A DNA stretch of 64,000 nt, from the NCBI GenBank assembly GCA_024102975.1, contig JAGFJD010000445.1:20714-84713 (forward strand), given 5' to 3'. The position numbers and the translations under genes were made by a program. Shown piece by piece: positions 8,823-16,733 of the stretch. The notes below the pieces were generated by a model that was not told where the DNA came from, did no database searches, and saw only the letters and a list, made by a program, of their open reading frames with translations. Within the stretch, counting starts at the first letter, position 1; each line of letters begins with the position of its first letter. The stretch comes from Phaeodactylibacter sp. (GTDB lineage: Bacteria > Bacteroidota > Bacteroidia > Chitinophagales > Saprospiraceae).

Positions 8823-9285
8823 GATGATTCCGGTTAGTGCGCCGGGAACGGAATGCTGTTGTCGGTTGTCAGTTGTCAGTTGTCCGTTAGGGAACCCAAT
8901 TGTTCCGGCGGCCCCAAGGCCAAACCGGCAACAAATGCTGGCGCTTGCGGCCAGCATCCTGACAATGCACAACATTCGTCAGGACAACGTATCCCGCTCT
9001 TAATACTGAAAAGCGGGATTCAACGTCAGACGGGTAGCCATACTGCTGGACATTTTTAAACACAGAGTACGCCACAGAGCCACACAGAGGCTTGATTATC
9101 AACGGAAAACTTTTCGTATCTCTGTGTTGGACTCAGTGCGCTCTGTGTCCAAAACCATTTTGTCCAGTAGCGTGACGGGTAGCCGCTACCGGGGTCAAAT
9201 TCGCTGGTGATCAACGGCTTAGGGGCTGCGGATTGGCAATAACCAATACCCCCGCCAGTTAATTCATTGTTACCCGCGTTACGCA
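8823..9285. repeat. Intergenic block of stacked inverted repeats
   Basis: No gene seen. From 8857 there is a GTTGTC-rich run with a CAACAAATG partner, then hairpins ATGCTGGC/GCCAGCAT (about 8935-8957) and TCCCGCT/AGCGGGA (about 8992-9018). A larger imperfect hairpin follows at about 9026-9185: GACGGGTAGCC occurs near both ends, CTGCTGGACA pairs with TGTCCAGTAG, and ACACAGAG words face CTCTGTGT words. It resembles a MITE or a degenerated intergenic repeat. Confidence 0.6.
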
Positions 9286-9711
9286 TTACTCCCCCCCTGC
9301 CCCGAAGAAATACTCCAGGGCTTTCAGGAAGTGGTTTTTTCTGCTGTTGGAAACGCTGACGCTCTGTCCGTTTTCCAGGACCACATACCCCCCCTTTCCG
9401 CGAATATATTTTTCCAGGTGGTTGAGGTTGATCGTATAGGACCGGTGGATGCGGATAAACTGCGGGTGGGCAGCCAGCATGCCTTCCGTAGTGCGGAGCG
9501 TTTTGCACACCAGGATCTGAGTTCCGTCGGAGAATTGCAGGCGGGTATAGTTGCCTTCTGCTTCCAGCAGGACGATCTGTTCTACTTTTTTGAAGATATA
9601 ACCTTCAATGGTCGGCAGCGCAATTTTACTGCCGGGCCGGGCGTGGCGGTTCGTGCCGGCATAGAAGGGGCGCAGGGGGGGCGCATCATTGGGAAGCGTA
9701 ATCATTTTCAT
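9286..9711 (-). CDS. LytTR-type DNA-binding protein without receiver domain
   Basis: 141 residues from an ATG at 9711; a TTG at 9780 would extend it, but a TATATTTG promoter box at 9783-9790 on the same strand favours the internal start. Residues about 35-135 are a LytTR domain: IEGYIFKKVEQIVLLEAEGNYTRL in part, then FIRIHRSYTINLNHLEKYIR and the final NSRKNHFLKALE. There is no phosphoacceptor domain, so activity must be controlled by level, by partner or by another signal. It is divergent from the helical-repeat gene at 9849, a possible target. Confidence 0.86.
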   Translation of the reverse strand: MKMITLPNDAPPLRPFYAGTNRHARPGSKIALPTIEGYIFKKVEQIVLLEAEGNYTRLQFSDGTQILVCKTLRTTEGMLAAHPQFIRIHRSYTINLNHLEKYIRGKGGYVVLENGQSVSVSNSRKNHFLKALEYFFGAGGE

Positions 9712-9782
9712 AGCCGATAATTGTTTTAGCGTTGAACTTATCTGAGGAATAATATTACCGGAAAGCAAGGGGAATGACAATC

Positions 9783-9790
9783 CAAATATA
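9783..9790 (-). promoter_or_regulatory. -7 promoter box for the LytTR gene
   Basis: Minus-strand TATATTTG, an exact TAnnTTTG match, 71 bp before the proposed ATG. Confidence 0.5.
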
Positions 9791-9848
9791 GGTTATTTGT
9801 CAGGTTTCAGAATTTCGTATATTGTGCCGGACAGGATAAAAACGAGCC

Positions 9849-11390
9849 ATGCCAAAAACACCGTCGGGTAAATTGTACAATTTGGTGAAGTCGCTCTCCG
9901 GCCCGGAGAAGCGGTACTTCAAGGTTTTTGTCAACAGCCAGGGAAATAAAGAAAACAAGTATTTTCAGTTGTTCGACGCCATAGACAAGCAGGAGGAATT
10001 TGATGACGAAGCCCTGAAGGAGGCGGTGTATGGGAATGAGTCGATTCAAAGCCGGAAATACTCGGAACTGAAGGCGTACCTTTACGACCTCATCCTGAAA
10101 AGCCTGCAATCATACGATGAGAAATCATCGGTGGGCCATCGGCTGAAAAATATGATGCAGGGCATCCGCGTGTTGTTTCGCCGGTCGCTGTTCGACGATT
10201 GCAAGGGCCATCTGGGAAAGGCGAAGAAGTTGGCCTACCGGTACGAGCAGTTCAACACCGTACTGGAGATACTGGACTGGGAGAAGCGAATAGCCTATGC
10301 AGAGGCCGATATAGACTTTCTGGATAAAGAGCTCGGCCGGATTGCTGAAGAAGAAGAACGGGTACTGGGGCAGCTTCAGGTCATTTCCGAATACCGCAAT
10401 ATTTTTTTCCGGTTGCTGGTGAGCCTGCGAAAGCATACCGTCGTCAAGCGGGAAGAGCAGAAGCGGATGCTGAGCGAGATCATGAAATCCCCTCTTATCA
10501 AAGATCCGGAAAAGGCCAATTCCCATACCGCCCGGGTGATATATTACCGGGTTCACTCGATCTGCCATTTTGCCAATTCCGACCAGCAGGGGTTTTATCG
10601 CAAGAATCAGGAACTCATCACCTTGATGGAGTCGGAGCCTCATCTTTTGCAGGAAGACGTTTCTGAGTACATTTCAGCCCTGAGCAACCTCATCCGGAGC
10701 TGCGGGGAGATGGGCCGCCTGGAGGAGATGGAAGACAACCTGGAGAAACTCTACCGGGTGGAGCCCAGGAGCCTGGATGACGAGCTGAAGGTCCATCGGC
10801 AATACTACCAGGCAAAATTGTCGCTTTGCATGCTGAAAGGCGCTTTCGGGGAGGGCGTCCGCATCCTGAACCGCCACCTGAAGGAGCGCAAGCGGTTTGA
10901 ACAGAGCCTTTTCGAAAGCCACACCTTTTATTATATCTACTTTTACGTCACCTTTGGCGCCGGCGAGTACGGCCGGGCGCTGGACTTTCTGAACCAATGG
11001 CTGAGCCTGCCCAGTACGGTTGAAAGGCAGGATTTGCAGAGCCTGTCCCGCATCCTCAACCTCATGGTGCATTATGAGCTGGGCAATTTCGAGTTGCTGG
11101 AATCGTTGATCCGTTCGACTTACCGCTTCCTCAGGAAGCGCGACGAGCTGGATGATATGGAACGAAAAACCATCAGCCTCATTAAAAAGCTGGTGGAGGC
11201 GCCGTCAAAAAAAATGCTGAAAGAGGACTTCAACCGGTTTAAAGAACAGTTTGAAGGCCTCTCCCAGCAAGCGGGGACGCCCAGGCTGTATGCCAATGCT
11301 GTGGTAGCCTGGTTTGAGAGTAAGATCGAGGGGCGGGGGTTCTCGGAAATCTTGCAAAAGGAGTTCAGGAGGCAATTCCAGGCACCTTAA
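9849..11390 (+). CDS. Unknown all-helical repeat protein
   Basis: 513 residues, no signal peptide or membrane segment. I do not recognise a named family. The sequence is almost entirely amphipathic helices, rich in Leu, Glu, Lys and Arg, with TPR-like pairs (RAYSELKAYLYDLIL-type, FYYIYFYVTFGAGEYGRALDFLNQWL, LNLMVHYELGNFELLESLIRSTYRFLRKR). The N-terminus (KLYNLVKSLSGPEKRYFKVFV) resembles uncharacterised Bacteroidota proteins that follow a common pattern of LSxxEKRYFK. It is probably a cytosolic scaffold or a sensor solenoid. It is divergent from the LytTR gene, and its stop overlaps by four bases the stop of the small leader-peptide gene opposite. Confidence 0.7.
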   Translation: MPKTPSGKLYNLVKSLSGPEKRYFKVFVNSQGNKENKYFQLFDAIDKQEEFDDEALKEAVYGNESIQSRKYSELKAYLYDLILKSLQSYDEKSSVGHRLKNMMQGIRVLFRRSLFDDCKGHLGKAKKLAYRYEQFNTVLEILDWEKRIAYAEADIDFLDKELGRIAEEEERVLGQLQVISEYRNIFFRLLVSLRKHTVVKREEQKRMLSEIMKSPLIKDPEKANSHTARVIYYRVHSICHFANSDQQGFYRKNQELITLMESEPHLLQEDVSEYISALSNLIRSCGEMGRLEEMEDNLEKLYRVEPRSLDDELKVHRQYYQAKLSLCMLKGAFGEGVRILNRHLKERKRFEQSLFESHTFYYIYFYVTFGAGEYGRALDFLNQWLSLPSTVERQDLQSLSRILNLMVHYELGNFELLESLIRSTYRFLRKRDELDDMERKTISLIKKLVEAPSKKMLKEDFNRFKEQFEGLSQQAGTPRLYANAVVAWFESKIEGRGFSEILQKEFRRQFQAP

Positions 11391-11593
11391 CCGCGGTTGC
11401 GGCGGAAGGTGAGCTCCTGAAACGTGCTGATCCTTTCGTCGTTGCTCCTGATGTCGATACTCTCCCAAATGTAGGAACCGACATATCCCGCGCCGGAAGG
11501 GCCGAACTTGTAGCCCCCTTTTACTTTGTCGCAGGAGGGGCGTTCCAGCCTGGAACCCTTGAAATCGTCCATTGTGAGTTTTTTTCTAGCCAT
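11387..11593 (-). CDS. Small peptide with Bacteroidota double-glycine leader
   Basis: 68 residues. The first 27 (MARKKLTMDDFKGSRLERPS and on to KVKGG) have the form of Bacteroidota RiPP/bacteriocin leaders: basic start, LxxDDFK, a hydrophobic/charged helix and a terminal GG, where a C39 peptidase-transporter would cut. The remaining 41 residues are rich in Gly, Tyr, Ser, Asp and Arg and have no Cys (the only Cys is in the leader). It has its own good signals: a RBS-like AAGGAAG before the ATG, and TATATTTA with TTG 21 bp upstream as promoter. No modification enzyme, immunity gene or C39 transporter is adjacent, so the role as a secreted peptide is inference. Confidence 0.6.
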   Translation of the reverse strand: MARKKLTMDDFKGSRLERPSCDKVKGGYKFGPSGAGYVGSYIWESIDIRSNDERISTFQELTFRRNRG

Positions 11594-11787
11594 AACACTT
11601 CCTTTTTTGATAAAAATAAAATGGGCAACTTAAATATAGGGCCCGAAGAGATATACGGACAAACCTAAATATCGCAAAAATCAGTTTTCTGATGCGGCGT
11701 GCTGATAGGGGGGTGTTTCGTCGTTCATGCAATTTACGACATTTCTGATAAAGGCTCAAACGACGAGCTTCCGGAAGGCAGGTTGTG

Positions 11788-12258
11788 TCATTGAGAAAAC
11801 AATTTGCCGATGATTTGCCAGGCCAGTTCGGGCTCGAAGCCGCGGCTTTGGGCGTAGCGGGCGAGTTTGTGGTTTCTTTTGTAAGAGTCCGGCTCACTCA
11901 GGCTTGCTTCTTTTTTTGTCAAAATAGCTTTTAGTGCCTCCTGGTAGTCTTCCTCTTCGATCTCTTCCATCGCTTTTCGGATACAGTAGCTGGAAACATT
12001 CCGCCGTTTCAGTTCCTGCCGGATGCGGTTGCGGCCCCATGCTTTGATGCGGAACTTGCCCCGGGCGAAAGAACGGGCGAAGCGTTCCTCGTTGAGGAAA
12101 TTTTCTTCGATGAGCTCCACGATGATCTCCTCAAGCCAATCGCCGTAGACCCCCATGTCCAGCAGTTTGGAACGCACTTCCTGGTGGCAGCGGTCCTGGT
12201 AGGCACAGTATCGCTGCATTTTCGCCAAAGCATCTTCTTTGGAAATCCATTCTCCCAT
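11788..12258 (-). CDS. recX: Regulatory protein RecX
   Basis: 156 residues from the ATG at 12258; a TTG 63 bases earlier is possible but unneeded. RecX binds RecA filaments and limits their extension. The three three-helix repeats of the family are visible: ALAKMQRYCAYQDRCHQEVR, then WLEEIIVELIEENFLNEERFARSFARGK, then KAWGRNRIRQELKRRNVS. FLNEERFARSF is the most conserved motif. recA is not in the window. The strand opposite carries the mscS gene, whose 5' region starts 110 bp away. Confidence 0.9.
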   Translation of the reverse strand: MGEWISKEDALAKMQRYCAYQDRCHQEVRSKLLDMGVYGDWLEEIIVELIEENFLNEERFARSFARGKFRIKAWGRNRIRQELKRRNVSSYCIRKAMEEIEEEDYQEALKAILTKKEASLSEPDSYKRNHKLARYAQSRGFEPELAWQIIGKLFSQ

Positions 12259-12367
12259 TGACGCGGAATATTTTGATATATACTTCTTAATAACGTGCCT
12301 TTTGCCGATTTTTCCAGTCAAAATAGCAAATACTCCAAATTTTCATCAAAACAAAACACTCGCAATC

Positions 12368-13183
12368 ATGGATTTTGTAGTCATTCTCGAACAGGTACAA
12401 TCCTTTTTTATTGCCTATGGGTTAAAGATCATCGGGGCACTGATAACGCTCGTCATCGGTTTCTGGGTGATCGGCTGGGTAACCCGGGTGGTGAATAACG
12501 CCATGGAAAAGAGGGGGTTCGACGCTACCATCCGGCCCTTTCTGGGATCTCTGGTCAACGTCGGCCTGAAAATCCTCCTCCTCCTGAGCGTCGCCAGCAT
12601 GTTCGGCATCGAAACCACCTCCTTTGTCGCCATCTTCGGCGCGCTGGCATTTGCCATCGGCCTGGCCCTGCAGGGCAGCCTGGGGCACTTCGCCAGCGGC
12701 GTGCTGTTGCTCGTTTTCAAGCCCTATAAGGTGGGCGACCTGGTGTCCATCGGCGGCGGGAATACCGGCACTGTCGAAGGCATTCAGGTTTTTAATACCG
12801 TACTTCAAACATTGGACAACAAGCGCATCTTCGTCCCCAATGGCGTAGTAACCAGCAATGTGATCACCAATATTTCCGGGCAGGGCATTATCGGCGTGGA
12901 ACTGGAGTTCGGCATCAGCTACGGAGACAGCATCGACCAGGCCCGCGAAGCTATCCTGAAGGTCGGCAAAGAATGCCCCTGGGTGCTGGACGACCCGGCG
13001 CAGGCAGTGGTCGTCGGATCCTGGGGCGACAGCTCGGTCAACCTGAACAGCCGCCCCTTCTGCAAAAGCGAGCACTACTGGGATACTCTTTTCTACATGC
13101 AGGAAAACGTGAAGAAGGAATTCGACAAGGTAGGCATCAGCATACCCTTCCCGCAGATGGATGTGCACCTGGATAAAGGTTAG
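12368..13183 (+). CDS. mscS: Small mechanosensitive channel MscS (paralogue 1)
   Basis: 271 residues from the ATG at 12368. MscS is an inner-membrane heptameric channel that opens on membrane tension and releases solutes on osmotic down-shock. TM1 (residues about 15-40, IIGALITLVIGFWVIGWV), TM2 (VNVGLKILLLLSVASMFGI) and pore helix TM3 (AIFGALAFAIGLALQGSLGHFASGVLLLVF, with the Gly/Ala packing pattern) are clear, followed by the beta domain (YKVGDLVSIGG) and the alpha/beta vestibule ending in PFPQMDVHL. It is followed 323 bp later by a close paralogue with the same ending, a recent tandem duplication. Confidence 0.94.
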   Translation: MDFVVILEQVQSFFIAYGLKIIGALITLVIGFWVIGWVTRVVNNAMEKRGFDATIRPFLGSLVNVGLKILLLLSVASMFGIETTSFVAIFGALAFAIGLALQGSLGHFASGVLLLVFKPYKVGDLVSIGGGNTGTVEGIQVFNTVLQTLDNKRIFVPNGVVTSNVITNISGQGIIGVELEFGISYGDSIDQAREAILKVGKECPWVLDDPAQAVVVGSWGDSSVNLNSRPFCKSEHYWDTLFYMQENVKKEFDKVGISIPFPQMDVHLDKG

Positions 13184-13506
13184 GAGGTTCTGGCTGGGGT
13201 TGAGAAGTATTGTTCAGGCCTGCTGCGCTTTTTGTTTTTGAACCGCAGAGAACCAGGCTGCCGGACAGTTTTTTGGACATTCCCTCTCAACCTCAGCCGG
13301 CTACGCTGCCCTCCCCGGAAAATCCCGCCCATCCCGCCATCTCCCCTTTTCTATGGCGCCTTTCTGGTTTGTTCGGTTGCGTAACACAAGTTTTTGGCTC
13401 TTCTTTGAACATCCCCCCCTTCCTTCCTTTTATAGTTATGTTTGACATGTGGCCGTGCCGTCACGGCCCGCCCATCTGCTGAGCATAAACCAACACAAAA
13501 ATACCT
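13184..13506. other. Intergenic region between the two mscS genes
   Basis: No gene seen. Two pairing segments (CTGGGGTTGAGA at about 13193-13204, TCTCAACCTCAG at about 13284-13295) could form a long-range hairpin. The remainder is C-rich without clear features; the promoter of the second mscS gene should lie here but I see no exact TAnnTTTG box. Confidence 0.4.
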
Positions 13507-14319
13507 ATGGATTTCAACGCAATTTTAGAACAATTACAAGGTTTTCTGACTAAGTATGCCCTTGATGCTATTGGAGCAATCCTTACTCTGGTCATCGGTT
13601 TCTGGGTGGTCGGCTGGGTCACCCGAATGGTCAAAAGGGCTATGGAAAAAAGGGAGATTGAAATATCCCTGCGGCAGTTTCTGGCTTCGATAGTGAATAT
13701 CGGCCTGAAGGTGCTGCTGCTCCTGAGCGTTGCCGGCATGTTCGGTATAGAGGTAACCTCATTCATCGCTATTTTCAGCGCCCTGGCATTCGCCGTGGGT
13801 CTGGCCCTTCAGGGCAACCTGGCCAACTTCGCCAGCGGCGTGCTCATTCTCATCTTTAAATTCTATAAGGTTGGCGACTTCATCGAAGCCCAGGGCCATG
13901 CCGGTACGGTAAAAGAAATACAAATCTTCCATACCGTCCTTCAACTGCTGGACAACAGCCTGGTCATTATCCCCAACGGGCAGGTCACCAGCGGCCCCAT
14001 CCGGAATTATACGATCGAAGGCTACCGCCGCCACGATGCCACCGTCGGCATTGGCTACGACGATGATATCGACAAAGCCAAGGCGGTCATCGAACAGGTG
14101 CTGAAAGACACGCCCAACGTAGAACTGGACCGGGGTTATGACATTTTCGTCAAAGAACTGGCTGACAGCTCCGTCAATTTCTCCGTCCGTTTCGTTGCCA
14201 CCAACGAAAACTTCTGGCCGGCCTACCGCCATTTTATCGAACAGATCAAAAAGGAGTTCGACAGGAACGATATTGGCATCCCCTACCCGCAGATGGACGT
14301 GCATTTGGATAAAGGGTAG
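13507..14319 (+). CDS. mscS: Small mechanosensitive channel MscS (paralogue 2)
   Basis: 270 residues, same architecture as the gene at 12368: TM1 IGAILTLVIGFWVVGWVTRM, TM2 VNIGLKVLLLLSVAGMFGIE, pore helix FAVGLALQGNLANFASGVLI, then FYKVGDFIEAQGHAGTVKEI and a cytoplasmic vestibule ending PYPQMDVHLDKG. It differs mainly in the vestibule (an acidic, Asp-rich segment DDDIDKAKAVIEQVLKDTPN), which may change gating or selectivity. Tandem mscS pairs let a cell respond at two tension thresholds; that is inference here. Confidence 0.94.
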   Translation: MDFNAILEQLQGFLTKYALDAIGAILTLVIGFWVVGWVTRMVKRAMEKREIEISLRQFLASIVNIGLKVLLLLSVAGMFGIEVTSFIAIFSALAFAVGLALQGNLANFASGVLILIFKFYKVGDFIEAQGHAGTVKEIQIFHTVLQLLDNSLVIIPNGQVTSGPIRNYTIEGYRRHDATVGIGYDDDIDKAKAVIEQVLKDTPNVELDRGYDIFVKELADSSVNFSVRFVATNENFWPAYRHFIEQIKKEFDRNDIGIPYPQMDVHLDKG

Positions 14320-14322
14320 GAG

Positions 14323-14392
14323 GCTGAGGCTGAGGCTGAGGTTGAGGTTAAGGTTGAGGTTGAGGAGGCCCTGTTTTGCCGGCCTTAACCTC
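14323..14392. repeat. GAGGCT/GAGGTT hexamer run with inverted end
   Basis: About eight GAGGCT or GAGGTT hexamers run from 14323 to 14370. GAGGTTAAGG (14344-14353) pairs perfectly with CCTTAACCTC (14383-14392). It sits between convergent stops (mscS paralogue 2 and the NR kinase) and may be a two-way terminator. Confidence 0.7.
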
Positions 14393-14398
14393 ACCGGC

Positions 14399-14905
14399 CT
14401 ACCCCTTCAAAAAAACCAGCACCTCCGGCCAATTCAAACCTTTCTCTCCATTGAGCGCCATCAACCCGGGAAGCCCCGGCCCCGGCTGGCCGTACCTTTG
14501 GAAACTCTCCCAGATGTGTTCCAGGTACCAGTCCGGTTCCTGGCCCCAGCGGAGGTCTTCTGCTTTCCTTTTCAGGAAGGCCGCTTTGCTGATCTCAATA
14601 AAAAAGCATTTATCATACAGGGCATTGGTTGGGCTGTCATACAGGGCCATCAGGCCTTCGGCGATGACAATATCAGCAGCACCGGAATGATCGGCGATAG
14701 CCTGGCGGAAGCGTTCGAAATCGATGGAACCAGGGTGTTCCCAGTCTACCTTGCCCCGGATACGGGGAATGGCCTCTTCCGGGAAAACGAAATCGTCCTG
14801 GTGGAGGATAACGGTGAGCAGGCCTTCCTTCCGGAAGTGGCGGGCCAGGCGCCGGGCCAGGCGTGTTTTTCCTCCGCGGCTAACGCCGCCGATGCCAATT
14901 ATCAT
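14399..14905 (-). CDS. Probable nicotinamide riboside kinase
   Basis: 168 residues from the ATG at 14905. It belongs to the uridine kinase/NRK1 P-loop family: Walker A GGVSRGGKT (residues 6-14), then HQDDFV as in NRK1 SQDDFF, a DWEHPGSIDF substrate segment, and IAEGLMALYD. It would phosphorylate nicotinamide riboside to NMN in the cytosol. The assignment rests on the family match and on the divergent neighbour pnuC, the NR transporter, 36 bp away; pnuC and NR kinase often pair. A uridine or phosphoribulokinase-like role is the alternative. The first 36 bases between the two genes must hold both promoters. Confidence 0.78.
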   Translation of the reverse strand: MIIGIGGVSRGGKTRLARRLARHFRKEGLLTVILHQDDFVFPEEAIPRIRGKVDWEHPGSIDFERFRQAIADHSGAADIVIAEGLMALYDSPTNALYDKCFFIEISKAAFLKRKAEDLRWGQEPDWYLEHIWESFQRYGQPGPGLPGLMALNGEKGLNWPEVLVFLKG

Positions 14906-14941
14906 TCTTTGCGTATTTTGCGGTTCACTTTGCTGTAACTT

Positions 14942-15514
14942 ATGGAACCGACTCCTCTGCAAATTATCGAATTCATCGCTGTAGTAAGCGGTATGACGCA
15001 CGTTTACCTCCTCACCCGGCAGAAGGTCGTCGCCTGGCCGTTCGGGCTGCTCAGCGTGGGGTTGTATATTTTTATCTTTGCGGAGTCCCGCCTTTACTCC
15101 GATGTGATCCTGCATGTCGTTTACGTGATGCTCAACATTTACGGCTGGTGGAACTGGGGACACCGGCAGCCGGAAGAGGACGAGCTGCCCGTCACCCGCC
15201 TGACGCGGACTGAGATCGCCGCCTGGAGCGCCCTCATCCTGGTTGGGTTTATCGCCTGGGGCAGCGTCATGAAGGCCAACACCAATGCGGATTTTCCTTA
15301 CCCCGATGCGTTTACCACCGTTGCCAGCCTGGTTGCCCAGTTTCTGCTGGCCCGCAAAAAACTGGAGAACTGGATCATCTGGATCATTGTGGACGTGGTG
15401 GCCATCAATATCTATACCCTGAAGGGGCTGTACCTGACCTCCGGGTTGTACGGGGTGTACCTGCTGCTTTGCATCAAAGGGTGGCGGGACTGGCGGAAGG
15501 CGCTGGCAGGGTGA
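14942..15514 (+). CDS. pnuC: Nicotinamide riboside transporter PnuC
   Basis: 190 residues with six to seven membrane helices. PnuC carries nicotinamide riboside across the inner membrane by facilitated diffusion, and an intracellular kinase traps it. Family signs: VSGMTHVYLLTRQKVVAWPFGLLS (N-terminal helix pair with the conserved WPFG), then YVMLNIYGWWNWG with the substrate-binding WxxW, and W-I-I-W-I-I-V-D-V-V-A-I-N-I-Y near the end. The stop is followed by an inverted repeat at 15518. Confidence 0.93.
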   Translation: MEPTPLQIIEFIAVVSGMTHVYLLTRQKVVAWPFGLLSVGLYIFIFAESRLYSDVILHVVYVMLNIYGWWNWGHRQPEEDELPVTRLTRTEIAAWSALILVGFIAWGSVMKANTNADFPYPDAFTTVASLVAQFLLARKKLENWIIWIIVDVVAINIYTLKGLYLTSGLYGVYLLLCIKGWRDWRKALAG

Positions 15515-15517
15515 GGG

Positions 15518-15600
15518 GCAGGGGCTGCTTGTTTGTTGTCTGTTGTCTGTTGTTTGTCCGGAGGCTTCTGTGAACAAGCAGCAAACAACGAGCAACTGCC
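15518..15600. repeat. Inverted repeat of TTGT/ACAA words
   Basis: GTTGTC/GTTGTTTGTC words (about 15528-15558) face GAACAAGCAGCAAACAACG (15572-15590); GGGCAG/CTGCC close the base. Probably a terminator for pnuC and the convergent glucokinase gene. Confidence 0.65.
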
Positions 15601-15693
15601 ACTAACCCCCAATTTTGGCGATTTGGTTTTTATCCTACTCACTGTTGCATTACAACGTTATTGGTTATCTGTGAAAGGCCCGGCTGGTTTCCA

Positions 15694-16707
15694 TCATCCG
15701 TATGCCCCGTACCACCCTGCCCCCAGCAGGGCCGTCTTCTGGTTCAGGATCAAAGTGACCGGTGCCGCTTTGATCAGCGAAGCCAGGCGGCCCACTACGA
15801 AGAAGTGTTCATTAAAAATGTCACGGTAGGTCTCGTTCCATATCTTCGGGACGATGCCGCCGCCGATATAGATTCCGCCGGTTGCTTTGAGTTTCATGAC
15901 CAGGTTGGCCGCTTCCCAGGCCAGATAGCGGAAAAACAGGTGTATAGCCTTTTGGCTGATGGGGCTGCCCGCCGCTGCGGCCCGGCTGATGGCCGGGGCT
16001 TCAATATGTTCCAGAGTAGGGGGCGGTTCCATCCCTTCCACGTCCCTCAGGAAGCGGAAGATATTGGTGATGCCCATTCCTGATACCACCCTTTCCCAGC
16101 TAACATGGCCGTACTGCTCGGCAAGGTAGTTATATAAACGCCAGTCGATTTCCTCCCGGGGCGCAAAATGAGCGTGCCCTCCTTCTGTGGCGAAAGGGCG
16201 GTACGCCTTTCCGTCCCAGAACAATCCGCCCTCGCCCAGGCCCGTGCCGGGAGAGATGACTGCGCCGTTCCCCGGTTCGGGGTTTTCTCCCGGGTGGATA
16301 AGTTGGAGGTCCTCCTCCTGCAACGCCGCCAGGCCGTAGCAGTTGGATTCCAGGTCGTTGATCAGGAAAACCGTGTCCATATCCAGGGCATGTTGGATGC
16401 CCAGGCTGTCGATATCCCAGGGCAGGTTGGTGCCCTGGGCTTTGCCTTGTTTTACCGGCCCGGCGAAGGAGACGCTCATCCGTTTTGGCATCCCGGTTTT
16501 CCCGCAGAAATCCCGGGCCATATCGACCAGGGAATCCCACCTGGAGGAAGCATAACGATGTTCTTCCTTGATGGCCGGCGCGCCGTTTTCTATCGCAAAA
16601 AGGGCCATATCGGCTTTGGTGCCCCCGACGTCGACGGCAAGCAGGGCCTCGCCTTCCGCCAGTGGTTTCTGCCGGGGGAACGCGATGGGGATGAGAGGTT
16701 GTTGCAT
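15694..16707 (-). CDS. glk: Glucokinase
   Basis: 337 residues. It phosphorylates glucose to glucose 6-phosphate with ATP in the cytosol. Signs of the Glk (COG0837) family: ATP phosphate 1 motif LLAVDVGGTKADMALF, SFAGPVKQGKAQGTNLPW, catalytic Asp in FLINDLESNCYGL, VISPGTGLGEGGLFW, EGGHAHFAP, and the adenosine loop IYIGGGIVPKI. It starts 26 bp after the stop of mqnC on the same strand, so it probably shares that gene's promoter. Confidence 0.93.
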   Translation of the reverse strand: MQQPLIPIAFPRQKPLAEGEALLAVDVGGTKADMALFAIENGAPAIKEEHRYASSRWDSLVDMARDFCGKTGMPKRMSVSFAGPVKQGKAQGTNLPWDIDSLGIQHALDMDTVFLINDLESNCYGLAALQEEDLQLIHPGENPEPGNGAVISPGTGLGEGGLFWDGKAYRPFATEGGHAHFAPREEIDWRLYNYLAEQYGHVSWERVVSGMGITNIFRFLRDVEGMEPPPTLEHIEAPAISRAAAAGSPISQKAIHLFFRYLAWEAANLVMKLKATGGIYIGGGIVPKIWNETYRDIFNEHFFVVGRLASLIKAAPVTLILNQKTALLGAGWYGAYG

Positions 16708-16733
16708 GAATCGTTATTTATTGCGTTTCCTGT

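Noticed and set aside
14323..14370. Hexamer run as a phase-variation tract
   Set aside because: It lies after the mscS stop codon and a 6-bp unit cannot shift a frame.
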